From positions 930,001 through 994,000 of the forward strand of contig NZ_CP036175.1 in the NCBI RefSeq assembly GCF_003261575.2: a stretch of 64,000 nucleotides of DNA, read 5' to 3'. A program made the translations under genes and the position numbers. The DNA comes from Klebsiella huaxiensis (GTDB lineage Bacteria; Pseudomonadota; Gammaproteobacteria; Enterobacterales; Enterobacteriaceae). Under the pieces are notes generated by a model, which had not been told where the DNA came from, did no database searches, and was given only the letters and a program-made list of their open reading frames with translations. Below, in pieces: positions 37,309 to 45,656 of the stretch; position 1 is the first letter of the stretch; the number at the start of each line of letters is the position of its first letter.

Positions 37309-38742
37309 TTACAGTTTTTCACCGTTGCTGGCGATAACCTCTTTGTACCAGTTGAAACTTTTCTTACGCGAGCGCGACATATCGCCGGTGCCGTCGTCGT
37401 GTTTATTGACGTAGATAAAGCCGTAACGTTTGCTGTACTGGCCGGTGGTGAAGGAGACGCAGTCGATGCAGCCCCACGGGGTGTAGCCCATCAGTTCCAC
37501 GCCGTCATAGGTCACCGCTTTGATCATCTCTTCGACGTGCGCACGCAGGTAGTCGATACGGTAGTCGTCGTTGATGCTGCCGTCTTCTTCTACTTTGTCG
37601 TAAGCTCCGAAGCCGTTTTCCACAATGAACAGCGGTTTCTGATAGCGTTCATACAGTTCACACAGAGCATAGCGCAGGCCCACCGGATCAATCTGCCAGC
37701 CCCAGTCGGATGCTTTGACGTGCGGGTTCGGTACGCTGCCTTCAAAGCCAGAAATCGCGTCGCCGGTGCCACCTTCCGCTTTCACCGCGTTGGTCATGTA
37801 GTAGCTGAATCCGAGGTAAGCGCAGGTGCCTTCACGCAGGATCTGCGCATCGCCGTCTTCCATTTTGATATTGAAACCGCGACGTTCCCACTCGTTCAGG
37901 ACGTAGCTTGGGTAGTAACCGCGTAGCTGAACATCGGTAAAGACGTAGCGCTCGCGCATTGACTCCTGAGCGAACATCACGTCTTCCGGCTTACAGGAGA
38001 ACGGATAGAGGGCGACCATCGCCAGCATGCAGCCAACCTGCATATCCGGGTTGATTTGACGTGCTGCTTTTACCGCCAGCGCGCTGGCCACGAACTGGTG
38101 GTGTAGCACCTGATACATGGTCTCTTCCGGGTTTTCATGCTCGGTATAGACCACGCCAGAGCAGCAGTAGCCAAACAGCGGCGCGCGCCAGTTACGCTGG
38201 TTATTGATCTCGTTAAAGGTCATCCAGTATTTCACTTTGTGCTTATAGCGCTCGAAGACCACCTCGGCGAAGCGCACAAAGAAATCGACCACTTTGCGGT
38301 TGGTCCAGCCACCGTATTGTTGAACCAGATGCAGCGGCATTTCAAAGTGGGAAAGGGTGATAACTGGCTCGATGTTGTACTTTAACAGTTCATCGAACAT
38401 GTCATCGTAAAACTTCAGGCCTTCTTCATTCGGCTGAGTTTCGTCGCCTAACGGGAAGATGCGGGTCCAGGCGATAGAGGTACGGAAGCACTTAAAGCCC
38501 ATCTCGGCAAACAGCTTGATGTCTTCTTTGTAGTGGCCGTGGAAGTCGATGGCTTCGTGGTTCGGGTAGTATTTACCCGGCTCAACCTGCTGGGTTATCT
38601 CGCGTGGTACGCCGTGCGCGCCACCGGTCAGCACATCACAGATGCTTGGGCCTTTGCCGTCTTTATTCCAGCCGCCTTCAACCTGGTGCGCAGCTACCGC
38701 GCCACCCCATAAAAAGTCTTTCGGTAAAGGTATTTTTTTCAT
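37309..38742 (-). CDS. bglA: 6-phospho-beta-glucosidase A
   Basis: This 477-residue GH1 enzyme hydrolyses phosphorylated aryl-beta-glucosides and cellobiose-type sugars in the cytoplasm. The acid/base glutamate lies in TFNEINNQ and the nucleophile in IVENGFGAYD. The ATG at 38742 is chosen because the E. coli protein begins with the same KKxxLPKDFLWGG. A six-codon upstream alternative exists. It is not beside a PTS permease here. An RpiR-type regulator gene lies directly upstream on the same strand. Confidence 0.96.
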   Translation of the reverse strand: MKKIPLPKDFLWGGAVAAHQVEGGWNKDGKGPSICDVLTGGAHGVPREITQQVEPGKYYPNHEAIDFHGHYKEDIKLFAEMGFKCFRTSIAWTRIFPLGDETQPNEEGLKFYDDMFDELLKYNIEPVITLSHFEMPLHLVQQYGGWTNRKVVDFFVRFAEVVFERYKHKVKYWMTFNEINNQRNWRAPLFGYCCSGVVYTEHENPEETMYQVLHHQFVASALAVKAARQINPDMQVGCMLAMVALYPFSCKPEDVMFAQESMRERYVFTDVQLRGYYPSYVLNEWERRGFNIKMEDGDAQILREGTCAYLGFSYYMTNAVKAEGGTGDAISGFEGSVPNPHVKASDWGWQIDPVGLRYALCELYERYQKPLFIVENGFGAYDKVEEDGSINDDYRIDYLRAHVEEMIKAVTYDGVELMGYTPWGCIDCVSFTTGQYSKRYGFIYVNKHDDGTGDMSRSRKKSFNWYKEVIASNGEKL

Positions 38743-38863
38743 CTTTGCTGATCTCGTCATAATTACTTGTTGGTTTCGAGTCTAGCAAAGGGGATATAAA
38801 TGTCACGATATAACAATTTGCCAGTTGTGGAATTTGTTACATCGAAAAAACAGGGTGTTATTT

Positions 38864-39619
38864 TCAGGCGAGTTTACGCGCTAATTTACGCCCGAGGCTT
38901 TCAAGAATATAAATAACCGGGATCTGCGTCGTAATATCGTAGACGCCGCCGATGCGCGTTTGCGGGACGTGCCATGAGAGATTAAAGTCCGCAAGCTTTG
39001 CCAGTCGCGAGTGTTCGTGGCTGGTGATGGACATCACTTTGCAGCGATGCAGGCTGAACTGGCTGGCGAAACGCAGGATCTCTTCGGTTTCGCCGGAGAC
39101 CGACAGCACGATCGCCAGTGCATTGCGCGCCATATCATTAGTGACCGGGAAATAAGGGTCATCGATATGATTGCTGAATTTCCCAACGTTAGAAAAGAAG
39201 CGGGCACCATATTTCGCCAATGCGCCGGAAGTCCCCGCGCCAACGAAAATAATACGCTCAGAAGAGAGAATAATATCGACGGCCTGTTCCAGTAAGTCAT
39301 CAAATTCATCGTTATTGACACTTTTGAAAAAGCTCATTATTTCACTGGCACCGATATTTGCCTGTTGAGGCTCATTCTGCTCCAGATATAATTTAAAGCG
39401 TACGCGAAACTCTGAGTAGCCTTCGCACTGCAGCTTACGGCAGAAGCGCAGGACGGTTGTCGTAGAGACTCCGACGGCTTCCGCCAGTTCGCGGATGGTC
39501 ATATACATCACTTTGTCACGATTCTTAATAACGTAGTGATAGACCATCATCTCAAGATTGTTGAGACTGGCGATAGCAGCGTGGGAGAAGATACTCACAG
39601 TGGCAAACTCACAATTCAT
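38864..39619 (-). CDS. MurR/RpiR-family transcriptional regulator beside bglA
   Basis: This 251-residue protein has an N-terminal RpiR helix-turn-helix domain (about 35-75, AVGVSTTTVLRFCRKLQCEGYSEF) and a C-terminal SIS sugar-phosphate-binding domain (about 110-235, with VGAGTSGALAKYGARF and SVSGETEEILRF). Such regulators sense phosphosugars. Its position directly upstream of bglA, same direction, suggests it controls bglA. E. coli K-12 lacks it here. Only 23 bases separate its start from the divergent yqfB start. A TATAAT on the minus strand at 39635-39640 would give a very short leader, so the real start could be slightly internal. Confidence 0.85.
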   Translation of the reverse strand: MNCEFATVSIFSHAAIASLNNLEMMVYHYVIKNRDKVMYMTIRELAEAVGVSTTTVLRFCRKLQCEGYSEFRVRFKLYLEQNEPQQANIGASEIMSFFKSVNNDEFDDLLEQAVDIILSSERIIFVGAGTSGALAKYGARFFSNVGKFSNHIDDPYFPVTNDMARNALAIVLSVSGETEEILRFASQFSLHRCKVMSITSHEHSRLAKLADFNLSWHVPQTRIGGVYDITTQIPVIYILESLGRKLARKLA

Positions 39620-39642
39620 AATGACCAGGACGGAATTATATC

Positions 39643-39954
39643 ATGCAGCAGAATGACATTACCTTTTTTCAGCGCTTTCAGGACGACATCCTTGCCGGGC
39701 GTAAAACCATTACTATCCGCGATGCTGCCGAATCGCACTTTAAAGTGGGCGATATCCTGCGCGTTGGCCGCTACGAAGATAACGGCTATTTTTGCACCAT
39801 CCGCGTAGTGGCGACTTCAACGGTAACCCTGGAGACGCTGACCGATCTGCATGCGCAGCAGGAGAATATGACGCTGACGCAACTACGAGACGTGATTGCG
39901 GAGATCTATCCGGGTGAACAGCAGTTTTATGTCATTGAATTCGAAACGCTTTAA
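39643..39954 (+). CDS. yqfB: ASCH-domain protein YqfB (N4-acetylcytidine amidohydrolase)
   Basis: This 103-residue ASCH-domain protein is the same length as E. coli YqfB, which hydrolyses N4-acetylcytidine to cytidine. The family segment GRKTITIRD lies near residues 20-28 and the acidic C-terminal FYVIEFE near 96-102. It is divergent from the RpiR-type gene and shares a very short intergenic region with it. Confidence 0.92.
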   Translation: MQQNDITFFQRFQDDILAGRKTITIRDAAESHFKVGDILRVGRYEDNGYFCTIRVVATSTVTLETLTDLHAQQENMTLTQLRDVIAEIYPGEQQFYVIEFETL

Positions 39955-40115
39955 TAAAATAGTGAACGACTGTTAGTTGAAATTTAACTGTAACACTATG
40001 ATTTTATAGTGTTCATAAATATTCACCTTTTTATTTTAGCTAACAGGTGTTCACTGGAATCATTCTCAGTTAACCTAAGTGAGCACAAAAAGCGTACTTG
40101 TTTTCGGAGTCAAAT

Positions 40116-40775
40116 ATGGTTCGCAAACCATTAATCACTCAGGGATATTCTCTGGCAGAGGAAATTGCCAACAGCATCAGCCACGGGATCGGGCTGGTGT
40201 TTGGTATCGTCGGTCTGGTGTTGTTGTTGGTACAGGCGGTAGATAGCAACGCTGGCGCAACGGCTATCACCAGCTACAGCCTGTACGGCGGCAGCATGAT
40301 TTTGCTGTTCCTCGCCTCCACTCTCTATCACGCGATTCCGCATCAGCGGGCTAAGCTGTGGCTGAAAAAATTCGACCACTGCGCCATCTATCTGCTGATT
40401 GCCGGGACCTATACGCCGTTCCTGCTGGTGGGGCTAAATTCACCGCTATCGCGCGGGCTGATGATTGTTATCTGGAGCCTGGCGCTGCTGGGGATCCTGT
40501 TTAAGCTGACCATCGCGCATCGCTTTAAGATCCTCTCTTTAGTGACCTACCTGACCATGGGCTGGCTGTCGCTAATTGTAGTTTATCAACTGGCGATTAA
40601 GCTGGCGGTCGGCGGCGTGACGCTGCTGGCCGTTGGCGGAGTGGTCTATTCGCTGGGGGTGATTTTCTACGTCTGCAAGCGCATTCCATACAACCATGCA
40701 ATCTGGCACGGCTTTGTATTGGGCGGCAGCGTCTGCCACTTCCTGGCGATTTATCTGTACGTCGGGCAGGTTTAA
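40116..40775 (+). CDS. yqfA: Hemolysin III / PAQR-family membrane protein YqfA
   Basis: This 219-residue inner-membrane protein of the HlyIII/PAQR family has about seven membrane segments. Conserved features are EEIANSISHGIG near the N-terminus, STLYHAIPH with its metal-type histidine, and the C-terminal AIWHGFVLGGSVCHF. It is orthologous to E. coli YqfA, of uncertain function (linked to fatty acid and membrane homeostasis by family). In E. coli ygfZ is the next neighbour; here a REP cluster and the dga operon intervene. Confidence 0.94.
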   Translation: MVRKPLITQGYSLAEEIANSISHGIGLVFGIVGLVLLLVQAVDSNAGATAITSYSLYGGSMILLFLASTLYHAIPHQRAKLWLKKFDHCAIYLLIAGTYTPFLLVGLNSPLSRGLMIVIWSLALLGILFKLTIAHRFKILSLVTYLTMGWLSLIVVYQLAIKLAVGGVTLLAVGGVVYSLGVIFYVCKRIPYNHAIWHGFVLGGSVCHFLAIYLYVGQV

Positions 40776-40809
40776 ATTTCGGGAAGCCTTCCCGGCTGTG
40801 GTTTTGTAA

Positions 40810-40962
40810 CCCGAACAGGCGTGCCAGCGCCGCCTCCGGGAATCTCCACTGTCCCCAATCCCCTGCGGCCATCTTTCCGGTGGTGCTGCGTTGACCGGGC
40901 TACAAGTTCGCAGCCGTCTGCTGTCCGGTAGCCCGGACAGGCGCGTCAGCGCCGCCTCCGGG
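40810..40962. repeat. REP/BIME cluster between yqfA and dgaF
   Basis: Three REP-like palindromes (40810-40840, 40877-40900 and 40929-40962) alternate in orientation. The last two are joined by a linker (GGCTACAAGTTCGCAGCCG...). The unit 40877-40962 is closely repeated in the same orientation at 48607-48696 on the far side of the dga operon. Confidence 0.78.
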
Positions 40963-41017
40963 ACATTCTCCGTTGGTGATGGCTTGCTTGCCAGGGCTAC
41001 GGCTTGGTGTTTTTTAT

Positions 41018-41770
41018 TTAGACCACGGCTTTCACGATATCCATTAATCTGCGGATATCTTCTGGTCGTGTATTGCCGGTTTGCGGGTCGATTATCGAGC
41101 TGTAAACATGAGGCATCACGCGAGGTACGCCTGCTTCCAGACAGCTTTGCAAAATAATGCCAAAGTTATCGAGATCGATTCCGCCGGTTGGTTCTATCAG
41201 CGTCATGCCGTTGCGCACCGCGGTTGTCGCCAGCACATACAGCTCCGGTAGCGACTTCTCACCGCCCATCGGAAAGAACTTCGCCGCATGCGCCCCTGAA
41301 TCCTGCATCATACGTACCGCCGCATCGCAGGAAACGCGGGCGGGTGTTCCCTGACTACTGCTGACTCCTGTTGAAATCAGCACTTCGCCCGGTGTTCCCG
41401 TCGGGCTGACCAGCGCGTTGATGTGCGTCTGTTCGCCGCCCGTTGCCGCCAGCGCCCCTGCCGCGAAACCGCAGCCGGTAAAGGTCTGGTTGACGTGCGC
41501 CGGATGTACCTTCGACGCGATCATCGCTGCCTTGTAATACTGCGCCGGATCCCCGGCTCCCAGCCCCACGGAGATGGACGGCACCTCCGCCATCCAGCGT
41601 TTGACCTCCTGAACGCCGTCTTCCACTGAGGCAAACTGCGCGGAGAGCACGCCGATTACCGCATGGCCCTCTGCGGCATCATAGATTTCCCTGGCATTGG
41701 CAATATCTTTCGCCAGCACGTTGATCGCCACACGTTGACGATAAAAATTAATCTGCTGCATGGTCTGCAA
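41018..41770 (-). CDS. dgaF: 2-keto-3-deoxygluconate-6-phosphate aldolase DgaF
   Basis: This 250-residue protein matches the DgaF/KDGP aldolase family, which cleaves the keto-deoxy acid phosphate made by DgaE into pyruvate and glyceraldehyde 3-phosphate. The conserved stretch GAHAAKFFPMGGEKSLPEL lies near residue 163 and EPTGGIDLDN near 196. It overlaps dgaE by 23 bases and ends the operon. It is unrelated in sequence to the classic Eda aldolase. Confidence 0.92.
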   Translation of the reverse strand: MQTMQQINFYRQRVAINVLAKDIANAREIYDAAEGHAVIGVLSAQFASVEDGVQEVKRWMAEVPSISVGLGAGDPAQYYKAAMIASKVHPAHVNQTFTGCGFAAGALAATGGEQTHINALVSPTGTPGEVLISTGVSSSQGTPARVSCDAAVRMMQDSGAHAAKFFPMGGEKSLPELYVLATTAVRNGMTLIEPTGGIDLDNFGIILQSCLEAGVPRVMPHVYSSIIDPQTGNTRPEDIRRLMDIVKAVV

Positions 41771-42857
41771 TCTCCTTAAGTCGCGCCACGATTAATGCCA
41801 TTTCCCCTTCTGCAACCGTCCGCGGATCAAGGCTAAATACGCCCTGATGAAGGTTATAGCGTCGGGCATAAATGGCGATATCGCCGCCGCGCAGTTGCGC
41901 TTCCACTTCACGGGCGTCAATACCTAACGCCTGCGCATTCACCCGGATACGAATACGCCAGATGGCGCGCCCTGCTTCATCCTGCTCAATATCGGCGCTC
42001 AGCCCGCGAATCGCGGAAATTGCCTCCGCCACTGGCTGCAGTTGTTCGGCAGTCACTACCGCCTGCTCCTGATGATAATTTTCCAGTGCGTACACCAGCC
42101 CAACCATATTCTCCTTACCGATTTTCATCGCCCTGGCGATGCCGTGGTGCTGTGCTTTACAGGCAGCGATCCACGGTTTCTTACCGGTGATAAACCCGGA
42201 GGTGGGCGCGTTAAAGGCCTTTGCCCCGCTGTAGACAACCATATCCGCTCCGCTCGCCACCCAGGCGTGTAAATCCTCCTCGGCGGCGGCATCAACAATC
42301 AGCGGCAGGTTGCGAACCTGTGCAACCTGCACAAAGTCTTCAATGCTCAACATCCCTTTCTGTACGCAGTGGTGTGATTTCACATACAGCAGCGCGGCGG
42401 TGTTGTCAGTAATCGCGCTCTCCAGTTGCCAGCGGGCCGCCAGGTTGCTCGAACCCACCTCCACCACACGCCCGCCGCCGAGGCGAATGGCGCTGGTAAT
42501 CGGCGCACCGTAGTCGACGTTATGCCCACGCAGCATCACGACTTCGTTGGCCATACTGGAGCTGTCCGGTATCTGCGTGACTCTGGCCTGGTCACCACGA
42601 GTAATGGCGGCGGCGACGGCAATGGCGATGCCCGCCGAGGCGCAGGAAGTGACGTAACTGTCCTCAGCGCCGGTAAAGCGGGAAACCAGCTCGCCAGTAC
42701 GGTCCACCAGTCTGTCGATTTCCACAAAGGCTGAAGCCGCCCGAGCCGTGGCCAGCATCACCTGTGGCGCGACGCTGGAGACGCCCAGAATCGTCATCTT
42801 GCCGCAGGCGTTAATAACCTGCTTTAGCCCCAGCTGTTGATAGATGTTCTGCGTCAT
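41748..42857 (-). CDS. dgaE: D-glucosaminate-6-phosphate ammonia-lyase DgaE
   Basis: This 369-residue PLP enzyme of the SelA-like fold converts D-glucosaminate 6-phosphate to 2-keto-3-deoxygluconate 6-phosphate and ammonia. The PLP-binding lysine is Lys213 in YSGAKAFNAPTSGF, the position reported for Salmonella DgaE. The aspartate of IVDAAAEEDLHAW near 189 contacts the cofactor in this fold. It lies between the PTS genes and dgaF in the normal dga order. Confidence 0.94.
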   Translation of the reverse strand: MTQNIYQQLGLKQVINACGKMTILGVSSVAPQVMLATARAASAFVEIDRLVDRTGELVSRFTGAEDSYVTSCASAGIAIAVAAAITRGDQARVTQIPDSSSMANEVVMLRGHNVDYGAPITSAIRLGGGRVVEVGSSNLAARWQLESAITDNTAALLYVKSHHCVQKGMLSIEDFVQVAQVRNLPLIVDAAAEEDLHAWVASGADMVVYSGAKAFNAPTSGFITGKKPWIAACKAQHHGIARAMKIGKENMVGLVYALENYHQEQAVVTAEQLQPVAEAISAIRGLSADIEQDEAGRAIWRIRIRVNAQALGIDAREVEAQLRGGDIAIYARRYNLHQGVFSLDPRTVAEGEMALIVARLKEIADHAAD

Positions 42858-42860
42858 GGC

Positions 42861-43721
42861 TTACAGTACTCCCAGCAGCGAACAGACCACGCTCAGCGCG
42901 ACAATCGATAGCAAAATGGTGGTGTAACGCGGCCCTTTCTTCAGCAGATAGAAGTAGACCGCGAATACCGCTGCCAGCGGCAGCAGGCCCGGAGCGATGG
43001 AGTCAAGGATCTGCTGGACGACCACCTCAGAGCCTTTCAGGGCGCTGATTTTTAACGGCGTGGTGATTTTGACGTAGCTCGCAGAAAGCGCGCCCATCAT
43101 GATCAAACCCAGCACGTTCGCGCCGTAGATCAGTTCTTTAATTCGCCCCCCTTGCAGCAGGCCGATTATTGAGTCACGACCCAGCGTGTAGCCTTTATGA
43201 ACCATGCCGTAGCTGATCGCCAGCGTAATTGCCGGATAGAGAATTAAGGGCACAATACCGCCCATTGCGCTGCCGTTGGCGGCGAATGGAATAAAAATAG
43301 CAATCAACAGCGGCATCACGGCGGCCCAGATAATGGAATCGCCCATCCCGGCCAGCGGCCCCATCAGGCCGGTTTTAATCCCGGTGATCGAGGCGTCGCT
43401 AATCGGCTCTCCGCGGGTTTTTTGCTCCTCCATTGCTATGGAGATCCCCTGAATCACGGCACCAAAGGTCTGTTCCGAGTTGAAGAAGTTCAGATGGCGT
43501 TTTAGCGCTTCCACCTGCTCCTCCTTTTGCGGATAGAGCTTTTTGATTATCGGCGTCATCGAGGCGCAGAAAATCAGGCTTTGCAGACGCTCATAGGAGC
43601 TGGAAACTTCCGCACCCAACCAGTAGATAAACCAGGCTTTGGTGATATCGGCTTTGGTCAGCGTGCCGCTTACTCGTGCGCGTTCGACCAGTTCATTCTG
43701 CATTACGTCGCTGCTCATCAT
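42861..43721 (-). CDS. dgaD: D-glucosaminate PTS EIID component
   Basis: This 286-residue mannose-family EIID membrane subunit forms the channel with EIIC. Typical family features are the early NxEQTFGAVIQGISIAMEE region and the GLMGPLAGMGDSIIWAAVMPLL segment. Several membrane spans follow, with a C-terminal hydrophobic segment. Its start overlaps dgaC by four bases. Confidence 0.93.
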   Translation of the reverse strand: MMSSDVMQNELVERARVSGTLTKADITKAWFIYWLGAEVSSSYERLQSLIFCASMTPIIKKLYPQKEEQVEALKRHLNFFNSEQTFGAVIQGISIAMEEQKTRGEPISDASITGIKTGLMGPLAGMGDSIIWAAVMPLLIAIFIPFAANGSAMGGIVPLILYPAITLAISYGMVHKGYTLGRDSIIGLLQGGRIKELIYGANVLGLIMMGALSASYVKITTPLKISALKGSEVVVQQILDSIAPGLLPLAAVFAVYFYLLKKGPRYTTILLSIVALSVVCSLLGVL

Positions 43722-44467
43722 GCTGCTCCTTCATTTTTCGCCAGGCCTTTAATCAGGAAGGCCACGCAGGTGCCGAAGATAGCCATCGCCATGATGTCTA
43801 CCTTCAGATAGAGCACCGCGAAGAATCCACCAATAAACCATGGCAACAGGCTCTTTTTACCGATCACCATAATGGTGATGGCGAAGCCCAGCGCTGGGAG
43901 GATCCCGCCCATGATTTCAAAGGAGTGGGTCAGCCAGTGCGGCATCAGCTTGAGGAAACTTTCCACCACGTTCTGGCCGAAATAGTTGGCGGCAAATACC
44001 ACCGGGAAGCGCAGTACCAGCCCAAGCAGCGCCGGGTAGAGGAAGGCGCAGCGCATAATGCCCGCCATATTCGCCGTTTCCGCATGTTTATCCGCCATAT
44101 GCACCCAGGCGGCGTTCAGCGTACGACGCAGCTGGTCGAGGAACACGCCGATAACGCCAAACGGAATCGCCAGCGCTATCGCCAGGTTCGGATCCATCCC
44201 GGCCTTCACGGCAATGGGAATAGCAATACAGGCGGCCAGCGCCGGGTCCGACGGCACGTTACCGCCCGGCGTTGAAGTTACGCCGAGATAGACGAGCTGC
44301 ATGCCCGCACCAATAATCATTGCCGTTTGCATATTGCCGAGCAGCAAGCCGACGAAGACGGCGATAACCACCGGCTGAAGCAGCATGGCGGAGAAGGTGT
44401 AGCCAAGGCGTAATCGGGCAAACCAGTAATACAATCCCATCAGGCTTGCAAAGACTAAAGTATCCAT
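43718..44467 (-). CDS. dgaC: D-glucosaminate PTS EIIC component
   Basis: This 249-residue mannose-family EIIC permease has multiple hydrophobic segments and the family GLLLGNMQTAMIIGAGMQLVYLG stretch (near residues 38-60), including GxxLGN. It recognises D-glucosaminate with EIID. A repeat element separates it from dgaB. Confidence 0.93.
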   Translation of the reverse strand: MDTLVFASLMGLYYWFARLRLGYTFSAMLLQPVVIAVFVGLLLGNMQTAMIIGAGMQLVYLGVTSTPGGNVPSDPALAACIAIPIAVKAGMDPNLAIALAIPFGVIGVFLDQLRRTLNAAWVHMADKHAETANMAGIMRCAFLYPALLGLVLRFPVVFAANYFGQNVVESFLKLMPHWLTHSFEIMGGILPALGFAITIMVIGKKSLLPWFIGGFFAVLYLKVDIMAMAIFGTCVAFLIKGLAKNEGAA

Positions 44468-44482
44468 AATATTTTCCTATAC

Positions 44483-44597
44483 ACTTCATCCTTCAGGCTG
44501 CCTCTTTGTTGGCTACCTTCGCTCACCCCAGTCACTTACTTTAGTAAGCTCAAGGGGATTCACTCAGTTGCCGCCTCGATGCATCCAGAATGATTTT
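44483..44597 (-). repeat. Palindromic repeat between dgaB and dgaC
   Basis: The core CACCCCAGTCACTTACTTTA, followed by a TAAGCTCAAGGGGATTC arm, forms a hairpin and is closely similar to the core of the gcvH-gcvP element at 29578-29738 (shared TTGGCT...CACCCCAGT...GGGGATT). It lies inside the dga operon between the cytoplasmic EIIA/EIIB genes and the membrane genes. Confidence 0.6.
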
Positions 44598-44612
44598 GTG
44601 TATGTTAAATGG

Positions 44613-45098
44613 TTAGAATTTTTTCAGGATATCGTCCAGAGACTGCGGCTTATCTTCCGGAATGGTCTGGAATACTGCCTTAATCCCGCGACTTTTCAGT
44701 TCGTTAAGAATGCCAACGTCTTTTTCATCCAGCGTGATGTTCTGGAAAACGACTTTGCGGTTCGGCCCGCCGCCTAAACCACCCACCTGAATAGCGGAGA
44801 CATCAAACCCCAGCTGTACGGCTTCCTGAATCGCCGCCAGAGAAGGGAACAGCACCAGCACGTTGCCATCGCCAAGCTGATTTTCTTTCCACGATGCCGC
44901 AAAGCTCTGATTGCTGTAGCAATCCACTTTAATGTTTGGCGGTGCGGCCATCAGATAGATGTTTTTCATAAACGGATCGGCGTCCAGCTCATCACTGACC
45001 ACCGCAATCCGGTTGGCCTGAGATTGTCCGACCCACTTTGTCACCACCTGTCCATGAATCAGACGGCTGTCAATGCGACATAACACGATGTTAGCCAT
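44613..45098 (-). CDS. dgaB: D-glucosaminate PTS EIIB component
   Basis: This 161-residue mannose-family EIIB protein is phosphorylated on His15 in IDSRLIHGQVVTKW, the family active-site loop. It transfers phosphate from DgaA to the incoming D-glucosaminate. It is a separate cytoplasmic polypeptide, not fused to EIIA, and starts 12 bases after dgaA. Confidence 0.94.
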   Translation of the reverse strand: MANIVLCRIDSRLIHGQVVTKWVGQSQANRIAVVSDELDADPFMKNIYLMAAPPNIKVDCYSNQSFAASWKENQLGDGNVLVLFPSLAAIQEAVQLGFDVSAIQVGGLGGGPNRKVVFQNITLDEKDVGILNELKSRGIKAVFQTIPEDKPQSLDDILKKF

Positions 45099-45110
45099 AA
45101 TATTTTTCCC

Positions 45111-45536
45111 TTATTTTGGTTGTTGTAATTGACGAACGTGGGCGACAACGTCCAGACAGCTGCTGCGTGCGGCTTCCACCAGGTCGGCCACGCAGGCAGA
45201 GAGCGGCCTCTCTTCACGCCTGTCCAGCGCCTCCAGCAACAGCGAGGCATTTAGCCCGGAAACCACCGCCACCGGGTAATCCGCACTCAGTCGCGCCGCC
45301 ACGTTTGAGGTGGTACCGCCAACAAAATCGGTCAGAATGAGCGAACCTTCAGGCATGGTTTTCACAACGGCTTCGACACGCTGGTAAAATTCGCCCAGCG
45401 TATCGACGGGCATCAGCGCAATTTCCGTCACGCCTTTGATTTCGCCCGTCACCATGCACAGGCTGTTGCAAAGCTGTTGCCCCCAGCCGCCATGCGTCAG
45501 CAGCAGGATCTGGGACAAGGGTTCAGTGGTAGTCAA
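45111..45536 (-). CDS. dgaA: D-glucosaminate PTS EIIA component
   Basis: This 141-residue mannose-family EIIA protein takes phosphate from HPr on the His of LLTHGGWGQQL (His15). It is the first gene of the dga operon. It starts 31 bases downstream of the expected start point of the -24/-12 promoter at 45577-45592 and is preceded by an AGGAGG ribosome site. Confidence 0.92.
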   Translation of the reverse strand: MTTTEPLSQILLLTHGGWGQQLCNSLCMVTGEIKGVTEIALMPVDTLGEFYQRVEAVVKTMPEGSLILTDFVGGTTSNVAARLSADYPVAVVSGLNASLLLEALDRREERPLSACVADLVEAARSSCLDVVAHVRQLQQPK

Positions 45537-45576
45537 AATGGCCTCCTGGCTCTATTACGTTTACACACGTAGTAAG

Positions 45577-45592
45577 AGCAAAGGCTGTGCCA
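45577..45592 (-). promoter_or_regulatory. Sigma-54 (-24/-12) promoter of the dga operon
   Basis: On the minus strand the sequence is TGGCAC-N5-TTGCT, an essentially perfect match to the RpoN consensus TGGCAC-N5-TTGCA/T with the invariant GG and GC. It lies 40 bases before dgaA, directly downstream of the gene for the sigma-54 activator DgaR, which fits Salmonella dga regulation. Confidence 0.85.
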
Positions 45593-45656
45593 GAATTTGT
45601 GTCACATGGGGGAGAAGAGAGGGCTGGCGAGGCGCAGAGCCACGCCAGATAAGGAG

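Noticed and set aside
40597..40872. Minus-strand frame over the yqfA end and the BIME
   Set aside because: Its composition is that of REP sequence; REP repeats often create such Arg/Pro-rich false frames.
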